NCBI GenBank assembly: GCA_014925825.1
Contig: JACGCK010000007.1
Coordinates: 868,001 to 932,000, forward strand
Reading direction: 5' to 3'
DNA: 64,000 nt
From: Pholiota molesta
Lineage: Eukaryota; Basidiomycota; Agaricomycetes; Agaricales; Strophariaceae
Shown in pieces: positions 43,915 through 55,883 of this stretch. Position numbers and translations under genes: made by a program. Under the pieces are notes generated by a model. That model saw nothing but the letters and a program-made list of their open reading frames with translations. It had not been told where the DNA came from and made no database searches. Position 1 is the stretch's first letter. Each line of letters opens with the position of its first letter.

Positions 43915-46215
43915 TCTAATAATATAATAGGAGAAGGCCACGAGTAATCGGGCCAACATAAACACCCTTTTTTGGAAAGACATCACGTGTTATGTAGGGC
44001 AACTTCCGGATTATCTCCGGTTGGATTCTTGCCAGCGCGCAACCGCTGTGCATGGGCCACTTTCCCTCTCTGTCTGTCCCCACTTCCCCCCCCCCCCCAC
44101 TACTATGCTTGCACTCCTGCCAGCCACCGTAGCAGCGGGCAGCGTCTAACGGGTACAAAGACCAGCACACTCCTCCTGGCCTCCCTGGAGCTTGGAGTGC
44201 TGGGTTTGTGCCCTAACGCTCCTTCCAGCCAACTTCTTTGACCACCTCTCCCTGCGTCTTTTACCGGGCAGCAAATCTCCACCGCCTTTGACTTTTGCAT
44301 CAGGAGGATAATCATGGATCGATCAAAGTGCGTACTACTCATTTCTTATGGCAGTTTGAATATTGAGACTGGATAATCAGGCCTTTGATAATGGTGAAAC
44401 CGCCGGACAGATGGCTACTGCAAGGAGTTACAAGGATGGGAGGTTGTTCGATGGTTGTGGTAGCATGGCTTGCCATGCTAACACATTTCACATGGCAGCC
44501 AACACTTTCGCCACTTTATGTCGGTACATAGTCTCTATCCTTTGCGGAGACATCTCAATTGACTTCGCAGGGAATAGTTCATCCCAGGCCGCCATCGACT
44601 TCCCATCAGGCCACCGTCGACACATCAGGCTGCCATTGACATCGCGTCAGGGTCCGATCACAAGTTCAATGGGAACTTTTCCTTCTCCCCCTCCCCCATG
44701 CATGACAAGACTTGGTACATACATGTACCAAATTTTGCCCAGCCTGGTAAGCCCTTCTGTCATGCATGAGTCCTCATTATTTAGAAAATTTATTAGAATG
44801 GCTGACTACTGCTTTGTCCACCCTCCTTTCCTCCACGGTGGTTCTATCTGTCATGGAGACATCAGAGCTGAGGCCCCTGTCGTGCTCGCGTCGGGTGACT
44901 GAAGCTTTACTCCACGTTGGTGCTATCCATTGTGGAGACATCTAACTTCGCATCAGGCCACCAGACCACCCTTGGGATCACGCCAGGCTGCCCGCATGGC
45001 TGGCGACGCCTTCGCCACCTCCTGTTGGTATGTCGTCTCTATCCTTCATGGAGAAATCTTAATTGAGTTCACAGGCAATAGTTTATCCCATGCGCCGTTG
45101 ACTTCGTGTCAGGCCGCCATCGACACAACAGCTCGCCGTCAACTTCGCATCAGGCTCTGCTCAGAAGCTTAACGGGAACGCTGTTGACACATCAGGCCAC
45201 CATCAACTTTTGCATCTGGCTAGCTCGCTGCACTCACAAGTTTTCCGGGAACTCTATCTTCTCCCCTTCCCACTTGTGTGACAATATTTGGAACACGTAC
45301 ATTCCAAATTTTGCATGGCCCGGTAAGCCGCTCTGTCACGTATGGGGTCGTGTTGGACATAGTTGACTAAGTTCCAAAGGGTCTGCAAGGAGACCAATCA
45401 CCAGCAATAACTGCTGCGTACTCCACGTTGGTTCTATCCAGTGTGGCCATTGGTGCACAACATCAAGATCGGTGCTGTTACGTGTTGGTTCTATCCAGTG
45501 CAGCTTGCATTCTGCTCTGCTGTAAGCTCCGAAGGAGCGTGTCCCAGGGACATGAGATGACCAAGCATTAGGATGCCACAGTGGCATCGCTGTAAAGCAT
45601 GCTTATAGTCTCATTCTAAAATGCTCAAGATAATGCAATTCACTTGGAGTGAATAGCACGGGTAACACCTGGGTCTCAATGCATTCCTCAAAAGGTATGT
45701 ACAAGTTAACCCCTTCATGTGCCCTCTTCTCATTTTGCTTCGAGTCCCTTCAGATACTGTTCGCAATGCCATTGACTATGCATTGGTCATCCTCCGCTGC
45801 CTTTGACTATGCAGCGGGCAGACATAAGCAAGCCTAAGCTCGGACGCTGGGGCACCAACATCGGCTTCACTGCATCTGACTATCAACCACCCTTGAAACC
45901 AAAGAATGAACCCATAATGCAGTGGCGACATACTTCAGTAGTTCTATCCATTGTGGACATTGGCCTTATAGGAATGACGCCAGCATACTATATTATTAGA
46001 TGTTTTCCATCATTTTCATACCCTATTCTATACATTGTACATCCTGCACCCAAAAACATATTCAAATAGGTCACTGTGCACGAGCCTGAGCCGTCTTAGG
46101 ATGTGCCTATGCCTTTATGTGTGACTAAGTTCTGCTATGGACCAACTCGCCAAAAAAGGAAACCGAAAAAAGTCACTCTATCCAGCGCGTCTTCCCTATT
46201 CCACTCTCGATCACT
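43915..46215. other. Helitron 5' non-coding region with degenerate repeats
   Basis: About 2.3 kb without a recognisable gene. Two phrases recur irregularly: GGTTCTATCCAGTGTGGA (near 44840, 44920, 45430, 45485, 45950) and CATCAGGCCACCATCGAC-like (44590-45200). A C run is at 44085-44099. Such an extended leader may contain promoter or captured sequence; I see nothing decisive. Confidence 0.5.
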
Positions 46216-46370
46216 ATGACTCAGTCTGAGGAAGAAATTATCTCTGGCGGCACAAAAAGTCACCTCTTCTTCACTTCTTCATCTACAACAGTCAATATCT
46301 ACATATCCCATGTAATTATCTTCCAGTTCATAATGTTGTTTGGATTCGACTAACTGTAATATGTCTATAG

Positions 46371-49300
46371 GACAACCTCGCCATATCCACAACGGCATTG
46401 AAGCCCCTATACGCCAAAGTCTCGAAGTGGCAGCCCAGGCCCTGCACCTTCAACAAGTGCGAACAATGAACATGGTATGCTTTCTTCTGTGTTTCCTGCT
46501 CCTAATCTATCTGAAAATTCATGTTTTCTGTATAGCTTCTCCTCCACCATCTAGAAGTGTGTCTCCAAGGCCGTCTGTCTTAGCATTTCAGCGCGATGAC
46601 CTCCATATCCAATTTTGTGGAGGAAATCATTTGAATCTTCAATGCCATGAAGAGAATCGCCGCAAACACATCTATAGCCAACACCAACAGCAATCTCCAC
46701 CATCGGCTTCTCTTCCTGAACATCCTGTCATTTCGGCTCCTATGCCAATGGTAGTCCTCCCAGAGTCTACAGCTCCAAGTGCACGATCCATGGCCCAATG
46801 AGAACGCTGAGCGCGTGAACAATGAGAACGACTTGCACAAGTGACTCCATCAGTACGGAGGGAAGAAATGGTCAGTACCAAAATTACTATGCAATTTGAA
46901 AGAGAAAAAAAACCCTAAACATACTTACTACCCTTTCCATTCAAATAGTCTAATAGACGATCTACCGCTGCTTCAAATCGACACATATGACAGAGAGAGG
47001 AGCATATCAATAATCAGCATACTACACATCAGGTATGTATATTCGATTCATTTCCTCTGCTAATATCACTTACCCAAAACAACATTAGCCAGCACGGTGC
47101 ACTGTTTCTACACAAGCTACTATTCCTAGACAGGGTGGCCGAGGTGAGGCTTTTCTAAAAGGAGCATTATTCTTCGAAATTAAGCTAACAAACACTGTAG
47201 AGCCTATTGCTCGACAGCCCTATTGGGAGCCAGCTCAGTGCCATGATCTGGGCAGGATGGAGTATGAGTGCAAACACTGTGGTGCCCTTCATTGGCTCTC
47301 AGAGAAATTGGTTGCATCACCTGCCAGCAACCCGGAATTTGTAACCTGCTGCGACCATGGAACAGTTCAACTTCCTGATGTAGAGCCACCGCCTGAGCCA
47401 CTTCTTGCATTATTCACTGGAACAGATGCAGCGGTGCGGAATTTTTGGGAACATATCTGGGAATACAACCACGCTCTCGCCTTCACGTCCTTGGGTGTCA
47501 ACGAAGATCAATCGATCAATAATGGGAGAACCGCGCCTGTTTTCTGTATTCAAGGCGAACTTTGCTATCTTTCAGGAGCACTACTTCCTTCGGAAGGCCA
47601 GCAACCTGTATATGCTCAGCTGTACATCTACGATCCTCGCACAGCGCTTCAACATCGCATGGAAAACAATTCGCACAACAAACACCTTCATGCTGATACA
47701 ATGGGCACTCTTCAAGACATTATACGGCAATACCATCAATATGCCCCTCTCTACCTACATGCGCATGAAATTTTGCAGGATTCCGAAACAGACGATATCA
47801 CCCTTTGGTTGCATGTAGTGTCCAAACCCAACACAGACCCCCATCACTACAACCTCCCAACCACTGATGAGGTTGCTGTTATTTTGCCTGGAAATCATTT
47901 GCAACCTCAATCACGGGATATTATCCTTCGAAAGCACGGCGGCTGTCTTCAGCATATTAGTGAATTACATCCTGCATATGCACCCCTTCAATATGTGCTT
48001 CTATTCCCGCATGGAGAGAATGGCTGGCATCCCGATATCCCTATCCATGACCCACACCTACGTCGACCGTGGTGTCGACGTGTGACATTCACCAACTTTG
48101 TCGCATATCATATGCACAATTGGCGGCACGAAACATCTGCTCTTCTCTATGGTGGTCGTCTCCTCCAACGCTATCTGGTGGACATGTGGGCTGCCTCTGA
48201 TCAGAACACCCTACGCTACCTACACATGAACCAAGGCCTTTTCCGTGCACATATCAGCAATGGTCTCACAGATGCCTTAAATCGTGCAGATACCAATGTT
48301 GATCTGTCGGAAATTGGACAACGAGTGATTCTGCCATTGTCATATGCAGGCGGACCACAGTATATGCACCAACACTTTCAAGATTCAATGGCCATTGCCA
48401 GATACTTCAAAAAAGTCGACTTATTTCTCACCATGACATGCAATCCCCGCTGGGATGAAATTACACACGAGCTCCGGCCTGGAGAGACTGCCCATGACCA
48501 GCCAGATTTGGTGTCGCGGGTTTTCAATTTGAAGAAAAAGGCGCTTTTGAAGGATATTCTGGACCAGGGTGTTCTCGGCTGTGTAGTAGCACATGTATAC
48601 TCCATCAAATTTCAAAAGCAGGGCCTGCCACATATGCACCTCCTCATTTTCTTTGCTGAAGGATAAAAGCTTTTGACACCCGAAGACATTGACAAACTCA
48701 TATGGGCAAAATGGCCTGATCCGCAAACACAGCCAATGCTCTTTGAAACCGTGAAATCCAACATGGTTCATGGCCCATGTGGTGCCACCAATCCATCCAC
48801 TCCATGCATGGACAAAGACACTCGGACATGCACAAAGCGATACCCAAAACACTTCAACGGCTTCACAAATATGGACGTTAACGGCTATCCAGATTACCAT
48901 CGGCCTAATGATGGCAGAATTTACCAAATCGGCACTCACTCTGTGGACAATCGTTGGATTGTACCCTACTGTCCTTTCCTTTTGGCGAAATACAACTGCC
49001 ACATCAATGTCAAATGTGCAGTTTCCCTCAGCTCCTTCAAGTACATCTTCAAATACATTCAGAAAGACTGCGACATGGCAATGATGGCTATTTACCAACA
49101 CGATGAAATCAAATGCTGGATTGATGGTCGCTATATTTCTGCTTCAGAAGCTTCCTGGAGGCTATTCCAGTTCAATATGCATGTGCAGGACCCACCTATC
49201 ACATGACTTCAGATCCATCTTCCTGGCCAACATATGGTTGTCTTCAATCCTGAAGAGCCTCCCCAAAATGTTCTGAATCACGCTGCAACTGAGCAAACAA

Positions 49301-51420
49301 TGCTAACCGTGTTCTTTAGAGCTAATGCAGACAATGGACCACTGGGAGAGCAAGCACGAGCTCTGACCTATCAAGAATTCCCTCAGAAATTTACATGGGT
49401 TGACCAACCTCGGCACGGTGAGAGAAAGCACTGGAAGATTCGTGAACATGGTTTCGCACTTGGTCGGATGTATTTTGTACCCCCTACTGGTGGTGAACGC
49501 TTTTACCTTCGAACACTACTCACAGTGGTCAAAGGTCCGAAGTCCTTCAAAGACCTGCGGACATATCAAGGGCAAGTGTATAACACTTTCCAAGAAGCCT
49601 GTTTAGCACGCGGTCTCCTCGAAGATGACAACGAATGGGAGCAGTGTTTGTGTGAAGCATCTGCTATGCAAACTGGCTTTCGACTTTGCCAACTCTTTGT
49701 GACATTGCTCCTGTTTTGCAATGTGTCAGAACCCCATTGTCTTTGGCAGCAATTCCGCCAGCATATCTGCGATGACTTGCTTCATTGTCTGCAAACACTA
49801 GGCTTCCTCAACCCTTCCGAAGATCAAGTCTACGATTATGGACTCCATCTGCTGGACAAGCAGCTACAGGAATCCAGCCGTGCCCTCATGGACTGGCCAA
49901 CTATGCCCCAGGCAACATACAACTTGGATGCTCACTTATCAAACCCTCTTATCGCTGATCAACTCAACTACAACCGAACGGAACAACGTGAGCTTTTCAA
50001 CTCCCTTTTGCCTACCTTGAACGATGATCAAAGAATTGTTTATGATGCAGTCATTGACTGTGTTGAAAACCGCAAACCAAAACTCTTCTTCATGGATGGC
50101 CCTGGTGGAACAGGCAAAACATATGTCTACCACACGATATGCTCCAAACTTTGGGGTGATGGCTTAATCGCACTCACAGTCGCATCATCTGGAATTGCCG
50201 CCTTGCTTATTCCTGGTGGTCGTACTGCACATTCAACATTCAAAATTCCCATCGATGGATTGTCCTGTGATTCCATCTGTAGCATTTCCAAAAACAGCCT
50301 GTGCGCAGAACTGCTTCATCAAGCATCCATCATAATTTGGGATGAAGCTGCTATGCAACACCGACATGTGATTGAAGCCCTCAACAAAACATTGCATGAC
50401 ATACGTGGTGTCGACCTTCCATTTGGTGGCCTAATCGTTCTTTTCGGTGGAGACTTCTGCCAATGTCTGCCAGTTATTGAACATGGCAGTTGCGAAGACA
50501 TCATCGACTCTACTCTCCAATAATCCTACCTGTGGCCGCATATCCAAGTCCTTTACCTACATGAAAACATGCGACTAACACATGGAGATGCCAATTGTGA
50601 TTTTGCATCCTGGCTCCTAGAGATCGGCAATGGTCAGAATCTGGCTGAAAATGGCATCCTCGACCTTCCTCCCCATATGATTACTCCTTCATCTGATGAT
50701 CTAATCCACACCATCTATCCCAACATCAATACAATCCCTCCACCTCCTCCTGCCTACTTCGCCAACAGAATGATCCTCGCTCCTCGAAACACCAATGTTT
50801 ATGAGCTGAACAATTAAATCCTAGACAGAATGGCGGGTGATGTGAAAAGCTACTTCAGCACAGATAAAGTGTTGCACAAGGCAGGAGCTGATGCACCCAT
50901 GGAGGAGACTCTCGAGGAACAGCCTATTCCAGTCGAGGTTTTGCAAGTGATGGACAATAGAAAATGTGCCTCCTGGAGAATTGAAGCTGAAAATTGGGTG
51001 CCCGCTCATTTTGCTCCATAACTTGAGGCCTACAGAAGGACTGTGCAATGGTACTCGCATGATCGTAATGCGTATGGATGAAAGAGTGCTGGAAGTGCGC
51101 TTGCTTGGAGGTGACCACAATGGGCAAATTGCCCTTATCCCGAGAATAACCATCATTCCACAAGGTTCAACAACACAATGCACCTTTAGATTTAGCAGGC
51201 GCCAATTCCCTGTGCATCTGGCATTCGCTTTGACAATCAACAAAGCACAAGGGCAGTCGGTAAAATATGTTGGCCTGGATCTCCGGTTCCCAGTTTTCAC
51301 CCATGGGCAGCTTTATGTTGCTCTTTCCCGTGCTACGACAGGTCACAATGTTCATATTTTACTTCCTGATGGTGCTGGGTGCTCTACATATAACATAGTC
51401 TTTCCAGAAGTTCTCTTATA
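46371..51420 (+). pseudogene. Helitron Rep/helicase (RepHel), degraded
   Basis: Upstream exons are uncertain; a serine/proline N-terminus (46536-46798) ends in three in-frame TGAs (46799, 46808, 46823) that all fit Arg CGA to TGA. From 47225 the protein is clear. A zinc-binding segment (YECKHCGALHWLSEKL) is followed by the Helitron_like_N domain (YAPLQYVLLFPHGENGWHPD). The HUH motif is GLPHMHLLIF (about 48625) and the Tyr motif is YIFKYIQKDCD (about 49040-49075). The helicase has GPGGTGKTYVYHT (Walker A, about 50100), IIWDEAAMQHRH (Walker B), FGGDFCQCLPVI, INKAQGQSVKYVGLDL and LYVALSRATT (motif VI). Further stops are at 48664 (TAA), 49204 (TGA), 50521 (TAA) and 50815 (TAA); a frameshift lies near 50965. 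It nicks and unwinds DNA in rolling-circle transposition; this copy cannot make a full protein. Confidence 0.9.
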
Positions 51421-51609
51421 GTGCTTAGTAGACGATACTTATGTATACTTAAATACTATATATGCACATATAAACTATGGTTCTTATTACCCTATCCATT
51501 ACTGACATCATCACCAAGGCCATATATGACATATTACTTAACATCTGTCTCAGACCTTGAATATATAAAAGACGACGAAATACTTATGCTATCTATTTTC
51601 TCAACCACA

Positions 51610-52659
51610 ATGTCTACTGACACTCTCACATATCCTACCTCTGGCTTGGTGTCCTTCACAGGAATAACCGGCTTGGGCAATCCTCATAGAATTGCTAAAA
51701 CAAAAAATGTAATTTTTGACACCCAACTTTTCGTGAGTACCGATCACATTCTGCTCGGATCCGTGCGCTACTTCAATGCCTCAAACATCGAATTCGATGA
51801 TGCCGTTTGGCTATATTTTGTATATGTCACTGTGCGTTTGAAATCATATTCTCTATTCTTAAATCTATACAACTTATTCCTCCCGTCTCCTTAGTTTGCT
51901 AGAAATGAAATTGGAACCAAAGTCTATCCTAGTGAAAGTTGTAAATCGGTGGACTATGATTTCATTGGTGATATTCAATGGGTACGCATATTAACAACAC
52001 CCTCGCTCCCATCATAACTTTAATAAAAATGTTCCCCTGATAGATTACCAACCTTGGCCCTCCAGAGCCTCTATATACTGCATCGCCAGCACCAGACACC
52101 GTCCCTCCAGAGCCAACTGTGTCCATCGATTTTGCACGTCCACCATTCCTGCATATAGTAGGCATTGCTGGCAACTGTAAAAAAGAAGCTGGTACATTCC
52201 GCATTGATGTGGAGCAATACATATCCTTCTATAAGGACTCGACCCCAAAACCATTCACTTCTTTCCTCTGTCGCTTTCCTGATTCACCAAAATATAAGGA
52301 CGGTAAATTCCCAATGCTGCCGAACCATCATTATGTGACAATTACTGGCTTCCTGTCTGATGTGAAATATGTCAATGACATCGAAGTGGATGGCGTCGAG
52401 TACTTTGTGATTGACATTGAGACTATTGTCTTCACAGGAACATATACGCCCCCAGCTTCATCACAATCAAGGCAAAGTAAGTAACCAGGGCATCTAAACC
52501 TTTAAACCCTGCTAATATTCTATACATATTTTAGCATTCACAGTAACAAAAGGTCAAACATCTGGAAAGGCACTCTTCTCTTATTCTACAAGCGCCCAGC
52601 AGTCTTCACCTGAAGCCTCCTCACAACCTGTAGCATCAACTTCAAGGAAGAGAGGATGA
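51610..52659 (+). CDS. Helitron accessory protein, four exons, open; possible OB-fold/RPA-like
   Basis: Exons 51610-51819, 51895-51981, 52044-52476 and 52535-52659 join in frame with GT..AG introns of 75, 62 and 58 bp and end in TGA at 52657. The start is MSTDTLTYPTSGLVSFTG. Later phrases are NEIGTKVYPSESCKSVDYDF, IDVEQYISFYKDSTPKPFTS, PNHHYVTITGFLSDVKYV and EYFVIDIETIVFTGTY; the tail is Ser/Gln/Lys-rich and ends SRKRG. The HYVTITGFL beta-rich segment suggests an OB fold, and plant and animal Helitrons often carry RPA-like single-strand-binding genes, but this is inference. It has no stop or frameshift, in contrast to the adjacent RepHel. Related fragments lie at 28740-29330. A longer N-terminus from an upstream start cannot be excluded. 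Confidence 0.65.
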
Positions 52660-53320
52660 GCAGATTAGTTCCAATGCAGATCTTCTAACTTACAATATAT
52701 ATATGAATTGTCATTGTCACATCGAGCAATGTCTATACAAAAATAATTTTGTCTTCTACTCATGAATCCTCATAATTTAAATGTGTATTAACTTTGCCTC
52801 ATTCCTCCAAACCACAGAGAGAATGCTTCGGGTAGTGCCTGCGGACAGAGAGACAAGTGACATATCCGACAGTGTATAGCCACTGGGCCAGCCCATGTGT
52901 GATAGCTAACAAAACAATTTGGGCCATTCCCCGCTTTTGGCTGTTAACCTAAGAAAATCTGAATAGACAGAGTGAAAGAAAACGTTAAAGTAAAAAAAAC
53001 CTGGGCTTTAAAAAATACATTTACATTATATTGGATGAGATATGAGGATTTCATTATCCAGTGTAACCGACATTGTCCATGTGATGTGAGAATGTGACTG
53101 TCAGGTCACATAACCGATATACAACTCTTAATTCATGTCATAACTGCAGCTGGGGCAACCAACTTTCTTCAAATACACTCAAAATCTCATGAAGATACTC
53201 TAACATGTATATATACAAGATTTCAGTTCTTCCTGAGGTGTAACCATTTTGTAGTTTATAGATTTCCCTGCCCGTGAATCTCCGGATAGCCCTGTGCCAA
53301 CGGCATGGGTCAGCTGCTAG
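52660..53320 (+). repeat. Helitron 3' region and terminus (family copy at 60700-61157)
   Basis: From about 52890 this matches 60700-61157 with many substitutions: shared GAGATATGAGGAT, CTTAATTCATGTCATA, ACCAACTTTCTTCAAA and the end GGTCAGCTGCTAG. The terminal 30 bp contain a short imperfect stem and CTAG followed by host T. Confidence 0.8.
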
Positions 53321-54016
53321 TGTGTATACATCAGGGGGAGTGGTGACAACCTAGAATTAATTACTGTATGGGTCAACAATATACTGATCTTCACCACCTC
53401 TGATAAGTGCATGGCACAACTTAAGCAGGTATTAAATTCTATCTTCAACCTTACAGACCTTGGGGAGCTGACTAAAATCATTGGTATTGAGATTACTCAA
53501 ACCCCAGACTCCATTACCATCTCTCAGAAACAATACATTGAATCTATATTATTAGCATTTGGATATTCTGATGCCAGTTTTGCAAATGCTGACAATCATA
53601 AATCTATATCTGGCTATGTCTTCTTGTCCCACAGAGGAGCAATTACATGGGGATCAAAGAAGCAAGCTATGATCGCACTATCATCCACTGAAGCTGAATA
53701 TGTAGCATTATCAGAAGCTTCAAGAGAAGCAATGTGGCTATGGGCTCTATACGAGGAGTTAGGCTTTGAGCAAATTGAACCTACTCTAATTTTAGGGGAT
53801 AATGATGGTTCTATTGCCATGGCTAAAAACCCTCAATTCCATAAATGAGCCAAGAATATTGATATACCATGGCACTGGATGTGTGAGCACGTCAAAGAGG
53901 AATCGATAATTATTAAAGACTGCCGCAATCCTCAACAGACCACAGATATATTAACTAAGTCCCTCCAAAGACCAAAATTCATTACTTTAGCAAACGGTAC
54001 AGAATGTGGTAGTTAG
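53321..54016 (+). pseudogene. copia A reverse transcriptase end and RNase H
   Basis: Resumes as CVYIRGSGDN and WVNNILIFTTSDKCMAQLKQ; the catalytic YxDD position reads WVNN, so the second catalytic Asp pair is lost. It continues LGELTKIIGIEITQTPDSIT, then jumps to the RNase H region (GYSDASFANADNHKSISGYV, LSSTEAEYVALSEASREAMW, LGDNDGSIAMAKNPQFHK). An internal deletion lies near 53565. TGA at 53845-53847 replaces the usual Arg (FHK*AKNIDI). The C-terminus LTKSLQRPKFITLANGTECG ends with TAG at 54014-54016. Confidence 0.85.
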
Positions 54017-54547
54017 ACTCAATGAATACACAGCTTCCTTTAATGGAAGGTAGCAATGATGAGCACCACAGCCATATACCCACTGAAAACACATTTTGAA
54101 CACACCTCACATGCACACTGAGACACTTCAAAAATGGTCAAATCAAACATCAAATCTTGGTTGAATCAAACATTGAACACCTAGGACATGCATCGAACAC
54201 ACAGAGAGCTAACACGACATGCCATCACACACAATGCCCCCAGAATGTCACCACATGCTCCAGAACATCTCACAAACCTTTGGAACACATCTGGGAACAC
54301 TAATAAATGATTTAGAGTGATAGACATTGACCAAGAGCACTGTATTTGAGTATATGGTTTGATTTTGCTTTGACTTGCCATATTTAGTATGTTTCTCCTT
54401 TTGTTTTGCATCTAGACCTTTGGACCATTTGATTCTGCACTTTTCCGTAGCTCTACAGAGTCATGTTTTGATCCGAATTATATAGCTTCCTTAGTACTTA
54501 AACCCCTGTAACTTCGACTCATAACAGAGAATACCCCATAGCACACC
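54017..54547 (+). repeat. probable LTR and 3' flank of copia A
   Basis: Directly after the polyprotein stop comes ACTCAATGAATACACAGCTT followed by TTTAATGGAAGGTA, repeated in opposite orientation at 60606-60660. No second LTR is in place for comparison, so the limits are unknown. The rest has no gene. Confidence 0.4.
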
Positions 54548-55258
54548 TAAGGCAGAGCACGAGTCCAAGTCCCATACAAGTACTTGAAGTTGCAAGTAAA
54601 CTTGCACAGAAACTTGCAAGTAGACTACTTGCAAGTCCGAGTTACTTGACCCTGCAAGTTCCCACAAGTCCAAGTAGAGGATTGAGAGGACACAAGTACT
54701 TGTGGCAAGTACTTGTGTCCTCTCAAGGCCAAAGCCCACCTGACATCTGCACACTACAGAGCCTGCAATATGTGCAGTGCTCTTTGTGTATACAGATGGA
54801 ATGGTGGGCTCAGTGTTGCAGACATGCATTGTGGTGTGCTTGCCTGTGCTGGCATTTGTTGGGTGCCATCACAGCCTCTTGCAGCATTGCAGATGTGTGT
54901 TGTGGTCTGGGCACCTGTGCTAGTGTCAGTTGGGTATGGCATTGTGGATGTGTGTTGCAGGCCAGGTGCCTGCCACTGGCTGTACATGTTGTGGTACCTG
55001 TATCCACTTCAAATATACCTGATATATATGATAATTTACATATACATTGCAAGTACTCATGAGTTTACTTGCAAGTACTTGCAATTACTTGTAGATGGCA
55101 AGTACTTTGCAAGTACTTGTGAACTTGCAAGTAAAAACTTGCAAGTCCAAGTGACTTGTGAAGTAAAACTTGTGCAAGTCCAAGTTTGGGTTTTGTAGAC
55201 CAAAATACTTGCAAGTCCAAGTCCAAGTAACTCACAAGTGCACTTGTGATCAGCCTTA
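54548..55258. mobile_element. short TIR element with ACTTGCAAGT-type repeats, same family as 9492-10524
   Basis: The left end is TAAGGCAGAGCACGAGTCC and the right end, reverse complemented, is TAAGGCTGATCACAAGTGC. Both ends are dense in CAAGTACTTG, ACTTGCAAGT and CAAGTCCAAG. The middle (54740-55010) has no transposase. The element lies between the 3' flank of copia A and the truncated reverse transcriptase of copia B. The flanking octamers (AGCACACC left, CTGCCGGC right) do not match, so a deletion has removed one flank. Confidence 0.6.
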
Positions 55259-55587
55259 CTGCCGGCCGGTCAATGAGCTCCCAGGTACCCATTTATTTTA
55301 ACTGATCCAATTCTATATTAATAGCCTCCTCCCAGTGCATCCACTCAGGAGATTGCTTGGCTTCCTGGATAGTTTCAGGTTTGTTGCTTCCTAAGGAATT
55401 TTTGGTGGCGATGGCATATACTATATCTGATGTCATGAGTACGGCCTCATTTGAATCATCAGGAAATGATTTTTGTAGCTGTCTGTAGTCGATTTTACTA
55501 TGTGGCCTTAATTGTCTAGGTTGATTAAACCCAGTATTGTCTTCATTTATATTATCTGATCTCTTCTGTTTCATCTGACTAGGTTCA
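55259..55587 (-). pseudogene. copia B (inverted copy), linker and start of reverse transcriptase
   Basis: Equivalent to 43157-43490 of copia A on the opposite strand: EPSQMKQKRSDN, GFNQPRQLRPHSKIDYRQL, EAKQSPEWMHWEEAINIELD and TWELIDRPA. It is cut at 55258 by the TIR element. At 55587 it is cut by a Helentron-like insertion; the other half of copia B resumes at 58935. Confidence 0.85.
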
Positions 55588-55597
55588 CTTGTGTTGC

Positions 55598-55690
55598 GGG
55601 CCATTGCTTTTCATGGCAATACAAGTCTTTACACAAATTAAACTTAACAGTTTTGTATGTAAAGACTTGTATTGCCATGTGAAGCATAGC
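55598..55690. repeat. 3' terminal hairpin of the second Helentron-like copy
   Basis: The inner arms GGCAATACAAGTCTTTAC and GTAAAGACTTGTATTGCC pair perfectly. The first copy (2849-2944) has CGAG/CT here. The stem is retained while its sequence differs, although the outer few base pairs are weaker in this copy. Confidence 0.75.
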
Positions 55691-55883
55691 CTATTAATAC
55701 AATTACTAACATATATAAATATTGCTCGACCTACTAATACAACCTAAAATACATAAATTGTAACTATATTATTATTTTATTCAGATTTTACTTTCTGTAT
55801 ATACAATATGCCATATGCTTGCCATCTGAATCTTTAAGCCATTTGGTATCTAATAGAAGATCAATAGTTTTTTCTTTCTTACA

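Larger units (their letters stand above)
43915..53320 (+). mobile_element. 9.4-kb Helitron with canonical 5'-TC and CTAG-3' ends, inserted in copia A
   Basis: The left junction is GACTCA|TCTAATAATATAATAG and the right junction is CAGCTGCTAG|TGTGTATACATC. Removing the element rejoins the copia frame as WSDS|CVYIRGSGD, so the insertion was between A and T without duplication, as canonical Helitrons do. Just inside the 3' end is a small hairpin (about CCCTGTGCC...GGCATGGG, 53290-53309). The element carries a Rep/helicase gene (46371-51420, broken) and a small accessory gene (51610-52659, open). A second 3' end of the family is at 60700-61157. Confidence 0.9.

Noticed and set aside
43915..46215. 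Open frames of up to 179 codons in the Helitron leader
   Set aside because: They cross degenerate repeats and a poly(C) run, with no domain and no consistent exon structure.
46312..46535. Defined exon structure for the RepHel N-terminus
   Set aside because: Candidate GT..AG introns at 46312-46370 and 46475-46535 do not keep one frame, so I left the N-terminal exons unresolved.
54548..55258. Open frames of 70-160 codons in the ACTTGCAAGT element
   Set aside because: Frames overlap on both strands, are Cys/Val/Gln-biased by the repeats, and match nothing recognisable.
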